Positions 1 to 8,796 of a DNA stretch of 64,000 nt are shown one piece after another. The first letter of the stretch is position 1, and the number at the start of each line of letters is the position of its first letter. Position numbers and translations under genes: made by a program. The stretch lies in the NCBI RefSeq assembly GCF_000176035.2, contig NC_015675.1, forward strand, positions 6,142,001 through 6,206,000, in the 5' to 3' direction. Under the pieces are notes generated by a model. That model did not search any database. It was given only the letters and a program-made list of their open reading frames with translations, and had not been told where the DNA came from. The stretch comes from Mesorhizobium opportunistum WSM2075. Lineage in GTDB: Bacteria; Pseudomonadota; Alphaproteobacteria; Rhizobiales; Rhizobiaceae.

Positions 1-36
1 TGAGCTTTCCAAAAGTGGCTCGGGATAAACCCCAGG

Positions 37-141
37 CTACGGCAACGCGTCCCGCAAGATTATTCTCGCCGCCTTCTCCGCGATCATGATGACCGGCGAA
101 TTGGTATTGCCGGAGACGATAGCCGATCGGGATATCGATCA
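37..141 (-). pseudogene. 3' remnant of a GMC-family oxidoreductase
   Basis: Read on the minus strand, about 27 codons ending in TAG at 39-37 encode the typical C-terminus of GMC oxidoreductases: SGNTNSPVIMIAEKAA followed by a short tail. Just upstream in the same frame there is a TGA (139-141) and the expected 'RVADASIMPT' block is unrecognisable, so only the last part of the gene survives. The intact GMC gene at 8797-10401 ends in the same motif (GGNTNAPSMMVGEKAA), but this copy uses the VSGNTNSP variant common in choline-dehydrogenase-like proteins, so it is a different family member. It is too short to be functional. The rest of the window's first 188 bases shows no other coding signal. 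Confidence 0.7.
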
Positions 142-188
142 GCCGCCGGCAAAGGGTCGTTTGCGGAAACCCATATTTTCAGGTCGCC

Positions 189-2258
189 CTATTCCGCCGC
201 GAGGGCCGTCACTTCCCGCCGGAATGGCAGCGCATCGCCAATATCGGCTTCATCCAGCTCGCGGGCGAAACGGTGGCCGGCGTAAGTTGCCCAGGCGATC
301 GGACCCGGTGCCTCGGCATCGCCGATGACCTTGATCGATCGGATGCCGCTACGCGCCCACTCGTCGCGCCGTGTTTTCAGCTCGTGCCAGACCCCATCGT
401 CTTGTTGGCGCGATGTCACCAGCACCGCCGCATCCGCGGCGATGTCGTGTCGGGAACCCGTATAGGCACAGGCGGTGACAACACCGCCCGATACAATGCG
501 CGTCACGACCCGGTTCAGCACGATATCGACGCCAAGCTCGGCCAGCCGACGATGGATGGCGCCCTGCTCCAGCGTGTTGCGTGTCCAGTCGGACACATAG
601 GCGGATGGCGTCACCAGCGTCACCTTCGCGCCCTGGCGCGCCATGAGCTCAGCCAGAACGCCCCCCATGTAATAGTGGTCGTCGTCGAACAGCACGATGG
701 TGCCGGTCGGCACGGTGCCACCCATCAAATCGTCCGGCGTGTAGACCGGCATCGCCGGGTCCGCCGGCATCGGTATGACATGCGCACGCGCCACACCGTC
801 GCGGCGCCATGTCGAGCCGGTGGCGATGGCGATGTTCTGAAAGCCGAAGGCCAGGATGTCCTCGGTGGACAACCGGCTCTCGAAATAGATGTCGACATTG
901 GGCATCTGATTGAGCTGATACTGGCGATAGTCGCGCACACGCCCCCAGGCCGAGAGGCCAGGCAAGCGGCACTCGCGGGCGACACGGCCGCCAAGTTCGG
1001 TGCCGGCCTCGGCGATGGCGACCTGATAGCCGCGCTGGCCGAGCGCGCGAGCGGCCTCCAGCCCGGCGGGACCGGCGCCGACGATTAGCACGCTCTCGCT
1101 GTCGCCCTTGGCCTGCATGCGCTCGGGATGCCAGCCCTTGCGCCATTCCTCCATGAAGGTGGGGTTTTGCGTGCAGCGCGAGATCGACATGGTCATGTCG
1201 CCGGTGATGCAGATGTTGCAGCCGATGCATTCGCGGATGTCCTCGATGCGCCCCTCCTCCACCTTCTTCGGCAGAAAGGGATCGGCGATCGACGGGCGGG
1301 CGCAGCCGATGAAATCGAGCGTGCCGGACCTGATCATCCTGACCATGACATCCGGCGACGTGAAGCGGCCGACGCCCACGACCGGCTTCGAAGTCAGCTT
1401 CTTGATGCCGGACACCAGGCTTTCCTGCGCGGCCTCCTCCTTGAACCGCGACGGCCCCGAACAGTCCTCCCAGGCGCCATGGGCCAGGTCCCAGAGGTCG
1501 GGCAGGTCGGCGTGCATCTCGATCAGATCGCGCACCTCCGAATTGGCAAAGCCGAGCTCGCCGATCATCTCGTCCAGCGACAAACGCAGCGTCAGGCCGC
1601 AGGTGTCGCCAATGGCGTCGCGCCCTTCCTCGATCAGCTCGCGCATCAGCCGCGAGCGGTTTTCCAGCGAGCCGCCATATTCATCGTTGCGCTGGTTGGT
1701 GGCGGTGGACAGGAAGTGCTGGATGATGCCGAAGCCGTGCGCGCCGTAGAGGCACACCAGGTCGAAACCCGCCTGCCTGGCACGTCTGAAGGCATTGCGA
1801 TGCCAGCGGCGCAGGTCGCGTATATCCTGCCTGTCCATAGCGCGCGCCTGAACCGGATCGTTGGTGAAAGTCCGGATGGGCAAGGCCGACGGCCCGCGCG
1901 GCACCTCCTTGGTGTAGAGGTTCGGACCGTTGATGCCCGAATAGGCGAGCTGTATGCCTGCCAGCGCGCCATGCTGGTGCATGGCCTTGGCCATCTTGGC
2001 AAGCGCCGGAATATCGGCGTCGTCCCATAGCCTGAGCTCGATGAAGGGCGTGATCTCCGAGGTGTGATGCATCTCGGTCTGCTCGGTGAAAATGACGCCC
2101 CAGCCGCCTTCCGACTTGATCCGGCGCATCTCGGCCGCGGCCGAAGGATCGCGATAGCCACCGCCATTGCAGTGCGGGACCTGGTAAAAACGGTTCTTGG
2201 CGGTGACCGGCCCGATCTTCACAGGTTCGAACAGAATGTCGTAGCGTGGATCGCGCAT
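189..2258 (-). CDS. NADH:flavin oxidoreductase / FAD-dependent N-demethylase-type protein
   Basis: The 689-residue protein has the architecture of trimethylamine/dimethylamine dehydrogenase and of rhizobial N-methylproline demethylase (StcD). An old-yellow-enzyme TIM barrel that binds FMN covers about residues 5-335. Four cysteines at 344, 347, 350 and 362 (C-x2-C-x2-C-x11-C) fit the 4Fe-4S site of this family. An FAD/NAD domain starts with VLIVGAGPAGLEAA near residue 391. These enzymes oxidatively demethylate secondary or tertiary amines or reduce enoyl-CoA. The gene diverges from the M20 deacylase at 2539 across a 280-bp region with a 15-bp dyad. It may act with the amine/alcohol/aldehyde enzymes between 4700 and 10401. 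The substrate cannot be read from sequence; family assignment is firm, demethylase role is inference. Confidence 0.85.
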   Translation of the reverse strand: MRDPRYDILFEPVKIGPVTAKNRFYQVPHCNGGGYRDPSAAAEMRRIKSEGGWGVIFTEQTEMHHTSEITPFIELRLWDDADIPALAKMAKAMHQHGALAGIQLAYSGINGPNLYTKEVPRGPSALPIRTFTNDPVQARAMDRQDIRDLRRWHRNAFRRARQAGFDLVCLYGAHGFGIIQHFLSTATNQRNDEYGGSLENRSRLMRELIEEGRDAIGDTCGLTLRLSLDEMIGELGFANSEVRDLIEMHADLPDLWDLAHGAWEDCSGPSRFKEEAAQESLVSGIKKLTSKPVVGVGRFTSPDVMVRMIRSGTLDFIGCARPSIADPFLPKKVEEGRIEDIRECIGCNICITGDMTMSISRCTQNPTFMEEWRKGWHPERMQAKGDSESVLIVGAGPAGLEAARALGQRGYQVAIAEAGTELGGRVARECRLPGLSAWGRVRDYRQYQLNQMPNVDIYFESRLSTEDILAFGFQNIAIATGSTWRRDGVARAHVIPMPADPAMPVYTPDDLMGGTVPTGTIVLFDDDHYYMGGVLAELMARQGAKVTLVTPSAYVSDWTRNTLEQGAIHRRLAELGVDIVLNRVVTRIVSGGVVTACAYTGSRHDIAADAAVLVTSRQQDDGVWHELKTRRDEWARSGIRSIKVIGDAEAPGPIAWATYAGHRFARELDEADIGDALPFRREVTALAAE

Positions 2259-2406
2259 GGTGCTTCCTTCCTGCCAACGTCACATCGCGGCGTGCGCGGT
2301 GATGGTTTCAAACCTTGGCGCGAGCCGGTCCGCCCGGCGGGTAGATGTCGTGAAACTACTCATAAGTTGCGGCGCGTGCCGGAAAACTACAGATTTCTTC
2401 TGTGCC

Positions 2407-2425
2407 GATTAGGACGCGCCTAATC
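2407..2425. promoter_or_regulatory. Dyad operator TTAGG-N5-CCTAA between divergent genes
   Basis: GATTAGGACGCGCCTAATC is a perfect inverted repeat with 7-bp arms and a 5-bp spacer. It lies 149 bp upstream of the flavoprotein start and 114 bp upstream of the deacylase start. The core TTAGG-N5-CCTAA recurs at 13474-13488 ahead of the ABC importer, which makes it a probable operator. Its T-N11-A-type symmetry suits a LysR regulator such as the one at 3715-4650; that link is inference. Confidence 0.6.
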
Positions 2426-2538
2426 CGCCTCCGCCGCCTGGGTTAGCATTCAGTGAATCCCGGCTGAGCCAAATGCGACTTCAAGGGCATGGTCGCGCGA
2501 TGCTAGATAGCGCGCACGGCCAACGAGACGTGAGACGC

Positions 2539-3708
2539 ATGGACAGCATCCAAATCCTTGAAAGGTTGATTGCCTTTCCGACCGTCAGCCGTGACTCGAA
2601 CCTCGACCTCATCGCCTATGTGACCGACCTGCTGGCGGCACATGGCATTATCTGTCAGATCATCCGCAGCCCCGATGGCCACAAGGCGAACCTCTTCGCC
2701 ACCATCGGGCCGACCGACGCTCCCGGCATCATGCTGTCGGGTCATACCGACGTTGTTCCTGTCGAGGGACAGAACTGGACGCTGCCGGCCTTCGAGATGA
2801 GTGAGCGCGACGGCAAGCTTTACGGGCGCGGGACGGCCGACATGAAGGGCTTTGTGGCCTGCGCGCTTGCGGCGTGCCTCAAGGCCTCGAAAATGACCCT
2901 GCGAACACCTTTGCATCTGGCGCTTTCCTACGACGAGGAGATCGGCTGTATCGGCGTGCACAGCCTGATCGATATGCTGGCGACTGCGCCGCAACGGCCA
3001 TTGCTGTGCATCGTCGGCGAGCCAACGGGCATGCAGGTGGCGACCGGGCACAAGGGCAAGCTCGCGGCACGCGCCATCTGCAGGGGGCGCGAGGGCCATT
3101 CGGCTCTGGCTCCCTTGGCGCTCAACGCCATCCATCTCGGCTGCGACTTCGTCTCCGCCCTGCGCCGGGAACAGGACCGGCTGGCGCGCGACGGCACGCG
3201 AGACGGCGACTATGACATTCCCTACACGACCGTCCACGTTGGCAGGATGAATGCCGGCGTGGCGCTGAACATCGTGCCAAACCTCTGCCAACTCGACTTC
3301 GAGATCCGCAACGTCGCGGCCGACAACCCCCAGGAGATCCTCGACGGCCTGCGCAAGGAGGCCTCACGCATCGCTGCCGAAGCCTCGGCCATCGCACCCG
3401 AGGCGGCGATCGACATCGACATCACGAACACCTATCCTGGCCTGGATACGCCTGCCAATTCGCAGGCCGTCGCTTTCGTCAAATCGCTGACCGGCGCCAA
3501 CAACACCATCAAGGTCGCCTTCGGCACGGAAGGCGGCCTGTTCAGCCGCGACCTCGGCACGCCGACGGTCGTGTGTGGACCAGGATCGATGGCGCAAGGG
3601 CACAAGCCCGACGAATTCGTCAGCGCCGAACAAATGCGCCGCTGCGACGACATGCTGGAAAAATTGCTGGAGCAGCTTTCCGATCACCAATTCAAATTGC
3701 GTGATTGA
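2539..3708 (+). CDS. M20-family deacylase, acetylornithine deacetylase (ArgE)-like
   Basis: A 389-residue zinc amidohydrolase of the M20/ArgE group. Metal-site motifs are present in order: GHTDVVP (His69, Asp71), GRGTADMKG (Asp101), YDEEIG (Glu133/134), GEPT, and the C-terminal CGPG...GHKPDEF histidine. The frame is open upstream to 2473, but the ATG at 2539 starts the family-like sequence MDSIQILERLI and gives a normal ArgE length. Enzymes of this type remove an N-acyl group (acetyl, formyl or carbamoyl) from an amino acid. Because it is divergent from the N-demethylase-type flavoprotein and not next to arginine genes, a catabolic deacylase of the local pathway is more likely than arginine biosynthesis. 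Confidence 0.85.
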   Translation: MDSIQILERLIAFPTVSRDSNLDLIAYVTDLLAAHGIICQIIRSPDGHKANLFATIGPTDAPGIMLSGHTDVVPVEGQNWTLPAFEMSERDGKLYGRGTADMKGFVACALAACLKASKMTLRTPLHLALSYDEEIGCIGVHSLIDMLATAPQRPLLCIVGEPTGMQVATGHKGKLAARAICRGREGHSALAPLALNAIHLGCDFVSALRREQDRLARDGTRDGDYDIPYTTVHVGRMNAGVALNIVPNLCQLDFEIRNVAADNPQEILDGLRKEASRIAAEASAIAPEAAIDIDITNTYPGLDTPANSQAVAFVKSLTGANNTIKVAFGTEGGLFSRDLGTPTVVCGPGSMAQGHKPDEFVSAEQMRRCDDMLEKLLEQLSDHQFKLRD

Positions 3709-3714
3709 AGGCCG

Positions 3715-4650
3715 CTATTCGATGACCCGCCCACTGCCGAAGACACCCTGTTCGACCACGAAACGGCGGCAATGGTCAATGAATGCCTGCACCGTCTGTG
3801 TGCGGTGCTCGGCGTTGGGCAATGCGATCCCCATGGTAAGAGGCCGCAAATCCCCCTCCAGGGGCACGAAGACCAACGGCTTGCCGTCAGGTGCCAGCGT
3901 GTTCAGCGGCCGCATGTTGGCGATGCCATAGCCGAAACCGTTCGCAACCATCGAACGCATCACCGCGATGTCGCCGGTGCGTTCGGCAATGTTCGGCCGG
4001 ATTCCCCGCGAATGAAAAGCCGAAAGGAAATATTCGCGGCTATACGGCAGGTCGAGCAGCACCATCGGTTCGTCGGCCAGTTCTTCCGTCGTGATGGAAG
4101 GCTTGCCGGCGAAGCGGTGTCCCTGCGGCAGCATGACATAGGCCGGCACGAGCATCAGCGGTTCGAAAGTCGTGTCCTGCGACAGTTCGAGATCGTAAGT
4201 CAGCGCCGCGTCGATTTCGCCTCGCTGCAACATTTCAAGCAACTGACCCTGGTTGCGTTCGAACTGCCTGAACCGCACCTCGGGATAGGCGCGCTCGAAC
4301 TTCATGCGCAGGGTCGGCATGACGATCTGCGCGAAGGTCAGCAGGCATCCGATCGCCAGCGGTCCGCGCACTTTCTCGGCGATATCGCCGGCGATATCGT
4401 GCAGAGCGTCGGCGTCGGCAAGCAGCTTGGCGGCCTCCTTCAGGAAAACGCGCCCGCCTGCCGTAAGCGACAGTCCATGCGAATGCTTGCGAACAAAAAG
4501 CTGGACACCGAATTCGGCCTCCAGCTGCGCGATGGAAGCCGAGATCGAAGGCGGCGAAACATTGACCTGTTCGGCCGCCTTGGTGATGGAGCCAGCCTCG
4601 CCGACGGCGACGAAATATTCCAGCTGTCGGAGCGTGAAGCGTAGCGGCAT
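3715..4650 (-). CDS. LysR-family transcriptional regulator
   Basis: A 311-residue LysR-type regulator. The N-terminal winged helix-turn-helix (about residues 5-60, with AGSITKAAEQVNVSPPSISA as the recognition part) is followed by a substrate-binding effector domain (about 90-300). It is the last gene of the minus-strand run that begins with the ABC importer and lies 49 bp downstream of the aldehyde dehydrogenase, so it may be cotranscribed with it. It converges with the M20 deacylase with a 6-bp gap. It is the natural candidate for the TTAGG-N5-CCTAA dyads at 2409 and 13474. The inducer is unknown. Confidence 0.9.
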   Translation of the reverse strand: MPLRFTLRQLEYFVAVGEAGSITKAAEQVNVSPPSISASIAQLEAEFGVQLFVRKHSHGLSLTAGGRVFLKEAAKLLADADALHDIAGDIAEKVRGPLAIGCLLTFAQIVMPTLRMKFERAYPEVRFRQFERNQGQLLEMLQRGEIDAALTYDLELSQDTTFEPLMLVPAYVMLPQGHRFAGKPSITTEELADEPMVLLDLPYSREYFLSAFHSRGIRPNIAERTGDIAVMRSMVANGFGYGIANMRPLNTLAPDGKPLVFVPLEGDLRPLTMGIALPNAEHRTQTVQAFIDHCRRFVVEQGVFGSGRVIE

Positions 4651-4699
4651 GGCTGGCTATGTTGCCGGTTTGGGTGCTTCGATCAAGCCTTGGCACCCA

Positions 4700-6190
4700 T
4701 CAGTATTTGATCCACGTCGTTTTCAGCGCGGTATACTTGTCGAGCGCGTGCAGCGACAGGTCGCGGCCGAAGCCGGATTGCTTGACGCCGCCGAACGGTG
4801 TCATCGGGCTCAGCGCATCGACGGTATTGACGGAAACCGTGCCTGCGCGGAGCCGACTGGCGACGCGGTGCGCGCGTGACAAGCTGTTGGTCCACACCGA
4901 CGCGGCCAGGCCATAGGGGCTGTCATTGGCAATATTGATGGCCTCCTCTTCGTGGTCGAAAGCGATGACCGAAAGCACCGGCCCGAATATCTCATCGCGC
5001 GCAATCTGGTCGTCATGGGCAACGTTGTCGAAGATGGTGGGCTGTATGAAGCTGCCGCGACCATTGACCGTGACCCGATCGCCGCCGGCAACCAGGCGCG
5101 CGGTCTTCTTACCGGCCTCGATGAACCGCATGACGTTGACCGCGTGGCTGATATCGACCATGGCGCCCATTTTCGAGGCCGGGTCGAGCGGATCGCCAGG
5201 CTGGGTGGCCGCCGCGCGCTCAGCCAGTTTTTCCACGAGGGCATCCTTGATGGAGCGTTCAACGAGCAGGCGCGAGTTGGCCGAACAGACCTCGCCCTGG
5301 TTGAAGAAGATGCCGAACGCCGCCATATCGGCTGCCGCATCGAGATCGCCGCAATCGGCGAAGACAAGGTTAGGGCTCTTGCCGCCGGTTTCCAGCCAGA
5401 CCTGCTTCATGTTCGATTGACCAGAATACTGCAGGAACATCTTGCCGACCGCGGTCGATCCGGTGAAGGCGAGGCAATCCACATCCATGTGGCGGCCGAG
5501 CGCCTGTCCGGCCGTCTCGCCAAGGCCGGGCACGACATTGAGCACACCGGCAGGCAGGCCCGCTTCCATCGCCAATTCCGCCAGCCGCAGGGCCGACAGA
5601 GGCGACTGCTCGGCGGGTTTGAGCACCACCGAATTGCCGGCCGCCAGTGCCGGCGCGCACTTCCAGGTCGCCATGTCGAGCGGGAAATTCCAGGGCACCA
5701 CGGCGCCGACCACGCCGAGCGGCTCGCGCCGCACCAGCACCAGATCGTTGCCGCCGGTCGGCGCCACTTCGTCGTAGATCTTGTCGATGGCCTCACCATA
5801 CCACTGGAAGATCGCCGCCGAACCCGGGACGTCGACGGAGGCGGCATCCCTGACGAGTTTGCCCATGTCGAGCGACTCGAGCAGTGCCAACTCCAGCAGG
5901 TTTTCGCGCAGCAGCCGCGCCAGCCTTAGCAACACCTCCTTGCGGTGTGCCGGGCTGGTGCGTGACCAGACGCCGGCCTCGAAGCTGCGCCGCGCCGCGG
6001 CAACAGCCAGATCGACATCTTCCTCGCCGCACGACGCCACCTCGGCCAGCGTTTCCCCCGTGGCCGGATTGATGCTGGCGAAGGTGTGGCCCGAACGCGC
6101 GGCAACCGTCTTGCCGTCGATGAACGCCTTGTCGCGAAAACGGAGCGCGGACGCTTTGCTGATCCAGTCCTTGTGACTGAGCTCGCTCAT
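4700..6190 (-). CDS. Aldehyde dehydrogenase, PuuC-like
   Basis: A 496-residue NAD(P)-dependent aldehyde dehydrogenase. It resembles gamma-glutamyl-gamma-aminobutyraldehyde dehydrogenase (PuuC) along its whole length, including the blocks VPWNFP, WLETGGKSPN (general-base Glu) and FFNQGEVCSA (nucleophile Cys near residue 300), and the C-terminal SLHALDKYTALKT. The frame extends to 6376, but the ATG at 6190 has a strong AAGGGGAGG ribosome-binding site and gives the family length; the longer start would overlap the DUF1028 gene. It lies 26 bp downstream of that gene. It probably oxidises the aldehyde made by the GMC oxidoreductase at 8797. The substrate is not determined by sequence. Confidence 0.9.
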   Translation of the reverse strand: MSELSHKDWISKASALRFRDKAFIDGKTVAARSGHTFASINPATGETLAEVASCGEEDVDLAVAAARRSFEAGVWSRTSPAHRKEVLLRLARLLRENLLELALLESLDMGKLVRDAASVDVPGSAAIFQWYGEAIDKIYDEVAPTGGNDLVLVRREPLGVVGAVVPWNFPLDMATWKCAPALAAGNSVVLKPAEQSPLSALRLAELAMEAGLPAGVLNVVPGLGETAGQALGRHMDVDCLAFTGSTAVGKMFLQYSGQSNMKQVWLETGGKSPNLVFADCGDLDAAADMAAFGIFFNQGEVCSANSRLLVERSIKDALVEKLAERAAATQPGDPLDPASKMGAMVDISHAVNVMRFIEAGKKTARLVAGGDRVTVNGRGSFIQPTIFDNVAHDDQIARDEIFGPVLSVIAFDHEEEAINIANDSPYGLAASVWTNSLSRAHRVASRLRAGTVSVNTVDALSPMTPFGGVKQSGFGRDLSLHALDKYTALKTTWIKY

Positions 6191-6216
6191 CCGGATGGCC
6201 TCCCCTTGTATGCCGG

Positions 6217-6891
6217 CTACTCGTCGCCCGGCACGCCGTAGCTCGGTGCGTCGGACGGATTGATCGCGCGGGTCACATAGGCATCGAGCTGCGGCTTGTA
6301 GCGATCCCACAGGGCCGCCAGTTCCTCGATCGGGCAGCCGTCGCTCCAGTCGCAGCGCAGGTCCGCGACGGGCCACGCGACCTCGCGCACCAGCTTCATT
6401 CCGGCGGAATGGACCGGACCCGCCTCGCCACCCGCCTTCAGCGCGGCGCGCATGGTCGCGATCAGGCGGTCGCCGAGATGCCCGTCCGAAGCCAGGAAGG
6501 CCTCGACCATGGCTTGCGGTACGCCGTCATGGGCCAGCATGTTGCCGCCGCAGGCGACATTGTCGGCATGCGCTTGCGCCCAGATGCCAAGCGCCTTGGG
6601 TCCGGAATGAATAGCGGTGGTCCCGGCGGCATCGACCGCCAGCACCTGCCGATATTCGGCATAAGCGCCGGTGCGCTTCAGGATGGCAACCGCCTCCGCG
6701 GCCGAAGCGCCGCGCGCCAGCAGTTCGAGCCCCCTTGTGCCGAGCGTCGGATCGGTGACGTTCTGGCTGGCGACCGCACCGACCCCCGCTTGCGCGTAGG
6801 CGCAGCGAGCCGCCACCGCGGGGGAGGAGGACGACACCGCGACACCGAACATGCCGGTGCGGCTGCATCGAGCGACAATGGAAAAGGTCAT
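6217..6891 (-). CDS. DUF1028 family protein (putative Ntn-hydrolase fold)
   Basis: A 224-residue protein matching the DUF1028 family along its length: N-terminal MTFSIVARCSRTGMFGVAVSSSSPA, the VGAVASQNVTDPTLGTRGLELL block, and the conserved C-terminal lysine/aspartate-rich part. Thr2 directly after the initiator Met is the position used as nucleophile in Ntn hydrolases, so amidase-type activity is plausible but unproven for the family. It lies 5 bp downstream of the RidA-family gene, a pairing often seen for these two families in catabolic clusters for nitrogen compounds. It is translated from an ATG at 6891. Confidence 0.85.
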   Translation of the reverse strand: MTFSIVARCSRTGMFGVAVSSSSPAVAARCAYAQAGVGAVASQNVTDPTLGTRGLELLARGASAAEAVAILKRTGAYAEYRQVLAVDAAGTTAIHSGPKALGIWAQAHADNVACGGNMLAHDGVPQAMVEAFLASDGHLGDRLIATMRAALKAGGEAGPVHSAGMKLVREVAWPVADLRCDWSDGCPIEELAALWDRYKPQLDAYVTRAINPSDAPSYGVPGDE

Positions 6892-6896
6892 GACCG

Positions 6897-7337
6897 TCAG
6901 TCCGGGATGATGGCGGTGCCATCATCCGGAATTACTGCGGTTCCGTCGATCTCGACCAGCCAGTCCGGCCGCGCCAAGGCCTGCACGACGAGGCCGGTCG
7001 AAACGGGATGCACGCCTTTGATATACTCGCCCATGGTGCGGTAGACGGCCTCGCGATGGCGCACGTCGGTGATGTAGACCACCACCTTGACCAGATGCTC
7101 CATGGTGCCGCCGCACTCTTCGATGAGCTGCCTGATGTTCTGCATCACCTTGTGGGTCTGCTCGACCGGATCGTGGCTGTCGATATTCTTGGCCGTGTCG
7201 AGATCCTGCGGGCATTGGCCACGCAGATAGATCGTCCGTCCGCCCCGTGTGACGACCGCCTGGCACAGATCATTGTCGAGTTTCTGCTCGGGATAGGTGT
7301 CTTTCGTGTTGAATTTGCGGATTCTCGTATGCACCAT
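6897..7337 (-). CDS. RidA/YjgF family deaminase
   Basis: A 146-residue RidA (YjgF/YER057c/UK114) protein. These trimeric enzymes hydrolyse reactive enamine/imine intermediates, or act as dedicated deaminases in degradation pathways. The family segment runs from TIYLRGQCPQD through the conserved VKVVVYITD and ends in VEIDGTAVIPD. The reading frame is open to 7595, but the ATG at 7337 has GGAG 6 bases upstream and fits the family size. The C-terminus contains a small internal duplication (GTAVIPD then GTAIIPD). An imine quencher fits a pathway that also has amine- and alcohol-oxidising flavoproteins. Confidence 0.88.
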   Translation of the reverse strand: MVHTRIRKFNTKDTYPEQKLDNDLCQAVVTRGGRTIYLRGQCPQDLDTAKNIDSHDPVEQTHKVMQNIRQLIEECGGTMEHLVKVVVYITDVRHREAVYRTMGEYIKGVHPVSTGLVVQALARPDWLVEIDGTAVIPDDGTAIIPD

Positions 7338-7380
7338 CCTGGTCTCCATCAGATCGGGCTCATGCTGTTGCCAACGTCGT

Positions 7381-8655
7381 TCAGGCGTCCACTGTCTCGC
7401 GCTGCGCGGCAGCGTGATAGGCCAGATATTTGCGCTGCGTCGAAATGCGGTCCGCGACATGCTTGGCATCATGCCAGACGCCCCAGATGAAACTCGACCC
7501 TCTTCGCGACTGCCAAGGCAAACCCAGAAAGTAGATCCCGGGCTCGGTCGAGACGCCGCGCTGATGCTTTGGCCGGCCCTTCTCGTCAAAAGCATCGACC
7601 TTCAACCAGCTGTAATCGACGGCAAAGCCTGTCGCCCAGATGATCGCCGCTATCCCGGCGCCAGCCAGGTCAAGTTCGCCGATCGGGTTGGTCAAGCAGT
7701 CGGGATCCGGGTCGATCCGACGGGCCGTTGGCTCCTCCGGAAGGTCGAGACCGTTGCGCGCGACATAGGCATCGGCCTCGTCAAGCAGTGACATCAGGCT
7801 GGCGTCACCACGGGCAATGTTCTTCGCCAGGTCGGGCGCGAAGGTGAGCACGCCGTCCCGATATGTCTTCGTCATGCCGACCAGCGTGAGCCCCTGCGCG
7901 GCCAGCCGACGGAAATCAATCGTTTCGCCGCCACGTGCGCCGCTCACCGCAATCGTGACATGTTCCGTGCCAGGCCCTGGAGTTTCAAGATCCCATTTGC
8001 CGAGAACGCCAAGCCACCAACAGAAATCGCGCCCGCGATAGGCGCGCGGCGGGCGGTCGTGCGGGCCGACCGAGAGATAGACGCGCCGCCCCGAGCGCTG
8101 TAGCTCATCGGCGATCTGGACACCTGAGGAGCCCGCCCCGACCACCAGCACCGCGCCCTTCGGCAACTGTCCGGGGTTGCGGTAGGCGCTGGAATGAAAC
8201 TGCGGAATGCCGGCATCACCGGGGACAAGGGCGGGGATGACGGGAACCTGGAAAGGTCCCGTCGCCGCGACGATGCTGTTGGCTTCGACCACCCCATCCG
8301 ACGTCTCGACGCGGAACCCCGGTCGACCGACATTTCTTTGCGCGAGCTTGACCTCTACGCCACAGCGGATCGGCGCATTGATCTTCCTCGCATAGGCTGC
8401 GAAATAGTCCGCAACCTCCTCCTTGGAGGGAAAGCCGTCGGGACCCGTCACCGGAAATTCCATGCCCGGGAACCGATCATGCCAAGCCGGGCCATTGGCA
8501 ACGAGCGAGTCCCATCGCTGCGAACGCCAGCGCTCGGCGATCCGGCCACGCTCGAGGACCAGATGCGGCACCGCGCATTTGCTCAAATGCTCGCTCATAG
8601 CCACCCCCGCCTGGCCACCACCGACGACAAGCGTGTCTATTTTTTCCACCGACAT
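7381..8655 (-). CDS. FAD/NADPH-dependent flavin monooxygenase-like oxidoreductase
   Basis: A 424-residue two-dinucleotide-domain flavoprotein. The N-terminal FAD motif is VVGGGQAGVAMSEHL (about residues 11-25) and the NADPH motif is VVGAGSSGVQIADEL near 180. The segment PQFHSSAYRNP between them corresponds to the fingerprint region of class B flavin monooxygenases, and ATGF is near the C-terminus. Such enzymes hydroxylate or carry out Baeyer-Villiger or N-oxygenation reactions. The ATG at 8655 is preferred over an upstream TTG at 8676 because a GGGGAAAGGG purine tract precedes it. It lies between the GMC oxidoreductase and RidA genes on the same strand and probably belongs to the same pathway. 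Confidence 0.85.
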   Translation of the reverse strand: MSVEKIDTLVVGGGQAGVAMSEHLSKCAVPHLVLERGRIAERWRSQRWDSLVANGPAWHDRFPGMEFPVTGPDGFPSKEEVADYFAAYARKINAPIRCGVEVKLAQRNVGRPGFRVETSDGVVEANSIVAATGPFQVPVIPALVPGDAGIPQFHSSAYRNPGQLPKGAVLVVGAGSSGVQIADELQRSGRRVYLSVGPHDRPPRAYRGRDFCWWLGVLGKWDLETPGPGTEHVTIAVSGARGGETIDFRRLAAQGLTLVGMTKTYRDGVLTFAPDLAKNIARGDASLMSLLDEADAYVARNGLDLPEEPTARRIDPDPDCLTNPIGELDLAGAGIAAIIWATGFAVDYSWLKVDAFDEKGRPKHQRGVSTEPGIYFLGLPWQSRRGSSFIWGVWHDAKHVADRISTQRKYLAYHAAAQRETVDA

Positions 8656-8796
8656 TTCTGCGCCCTTTCCCCCCAAGAGTTTCTGCGGATGCGAGGAGGT
8701 CAGATCGGTGGTGTACTGGAGGGGCTGGATAGCGAAAATTACGATTTCACGTGGCAGTGGTTAGCTTGTCCCTAAATGCCAGGAAAAACGGGAGCG

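Noticed and set aside
273..1088. Plus-strand open frame of 271 codons opposite the flavoprotein
   Set aside because: Antisense shadow caused by high G+C; the minus-strand protein matches a known family over its full length.
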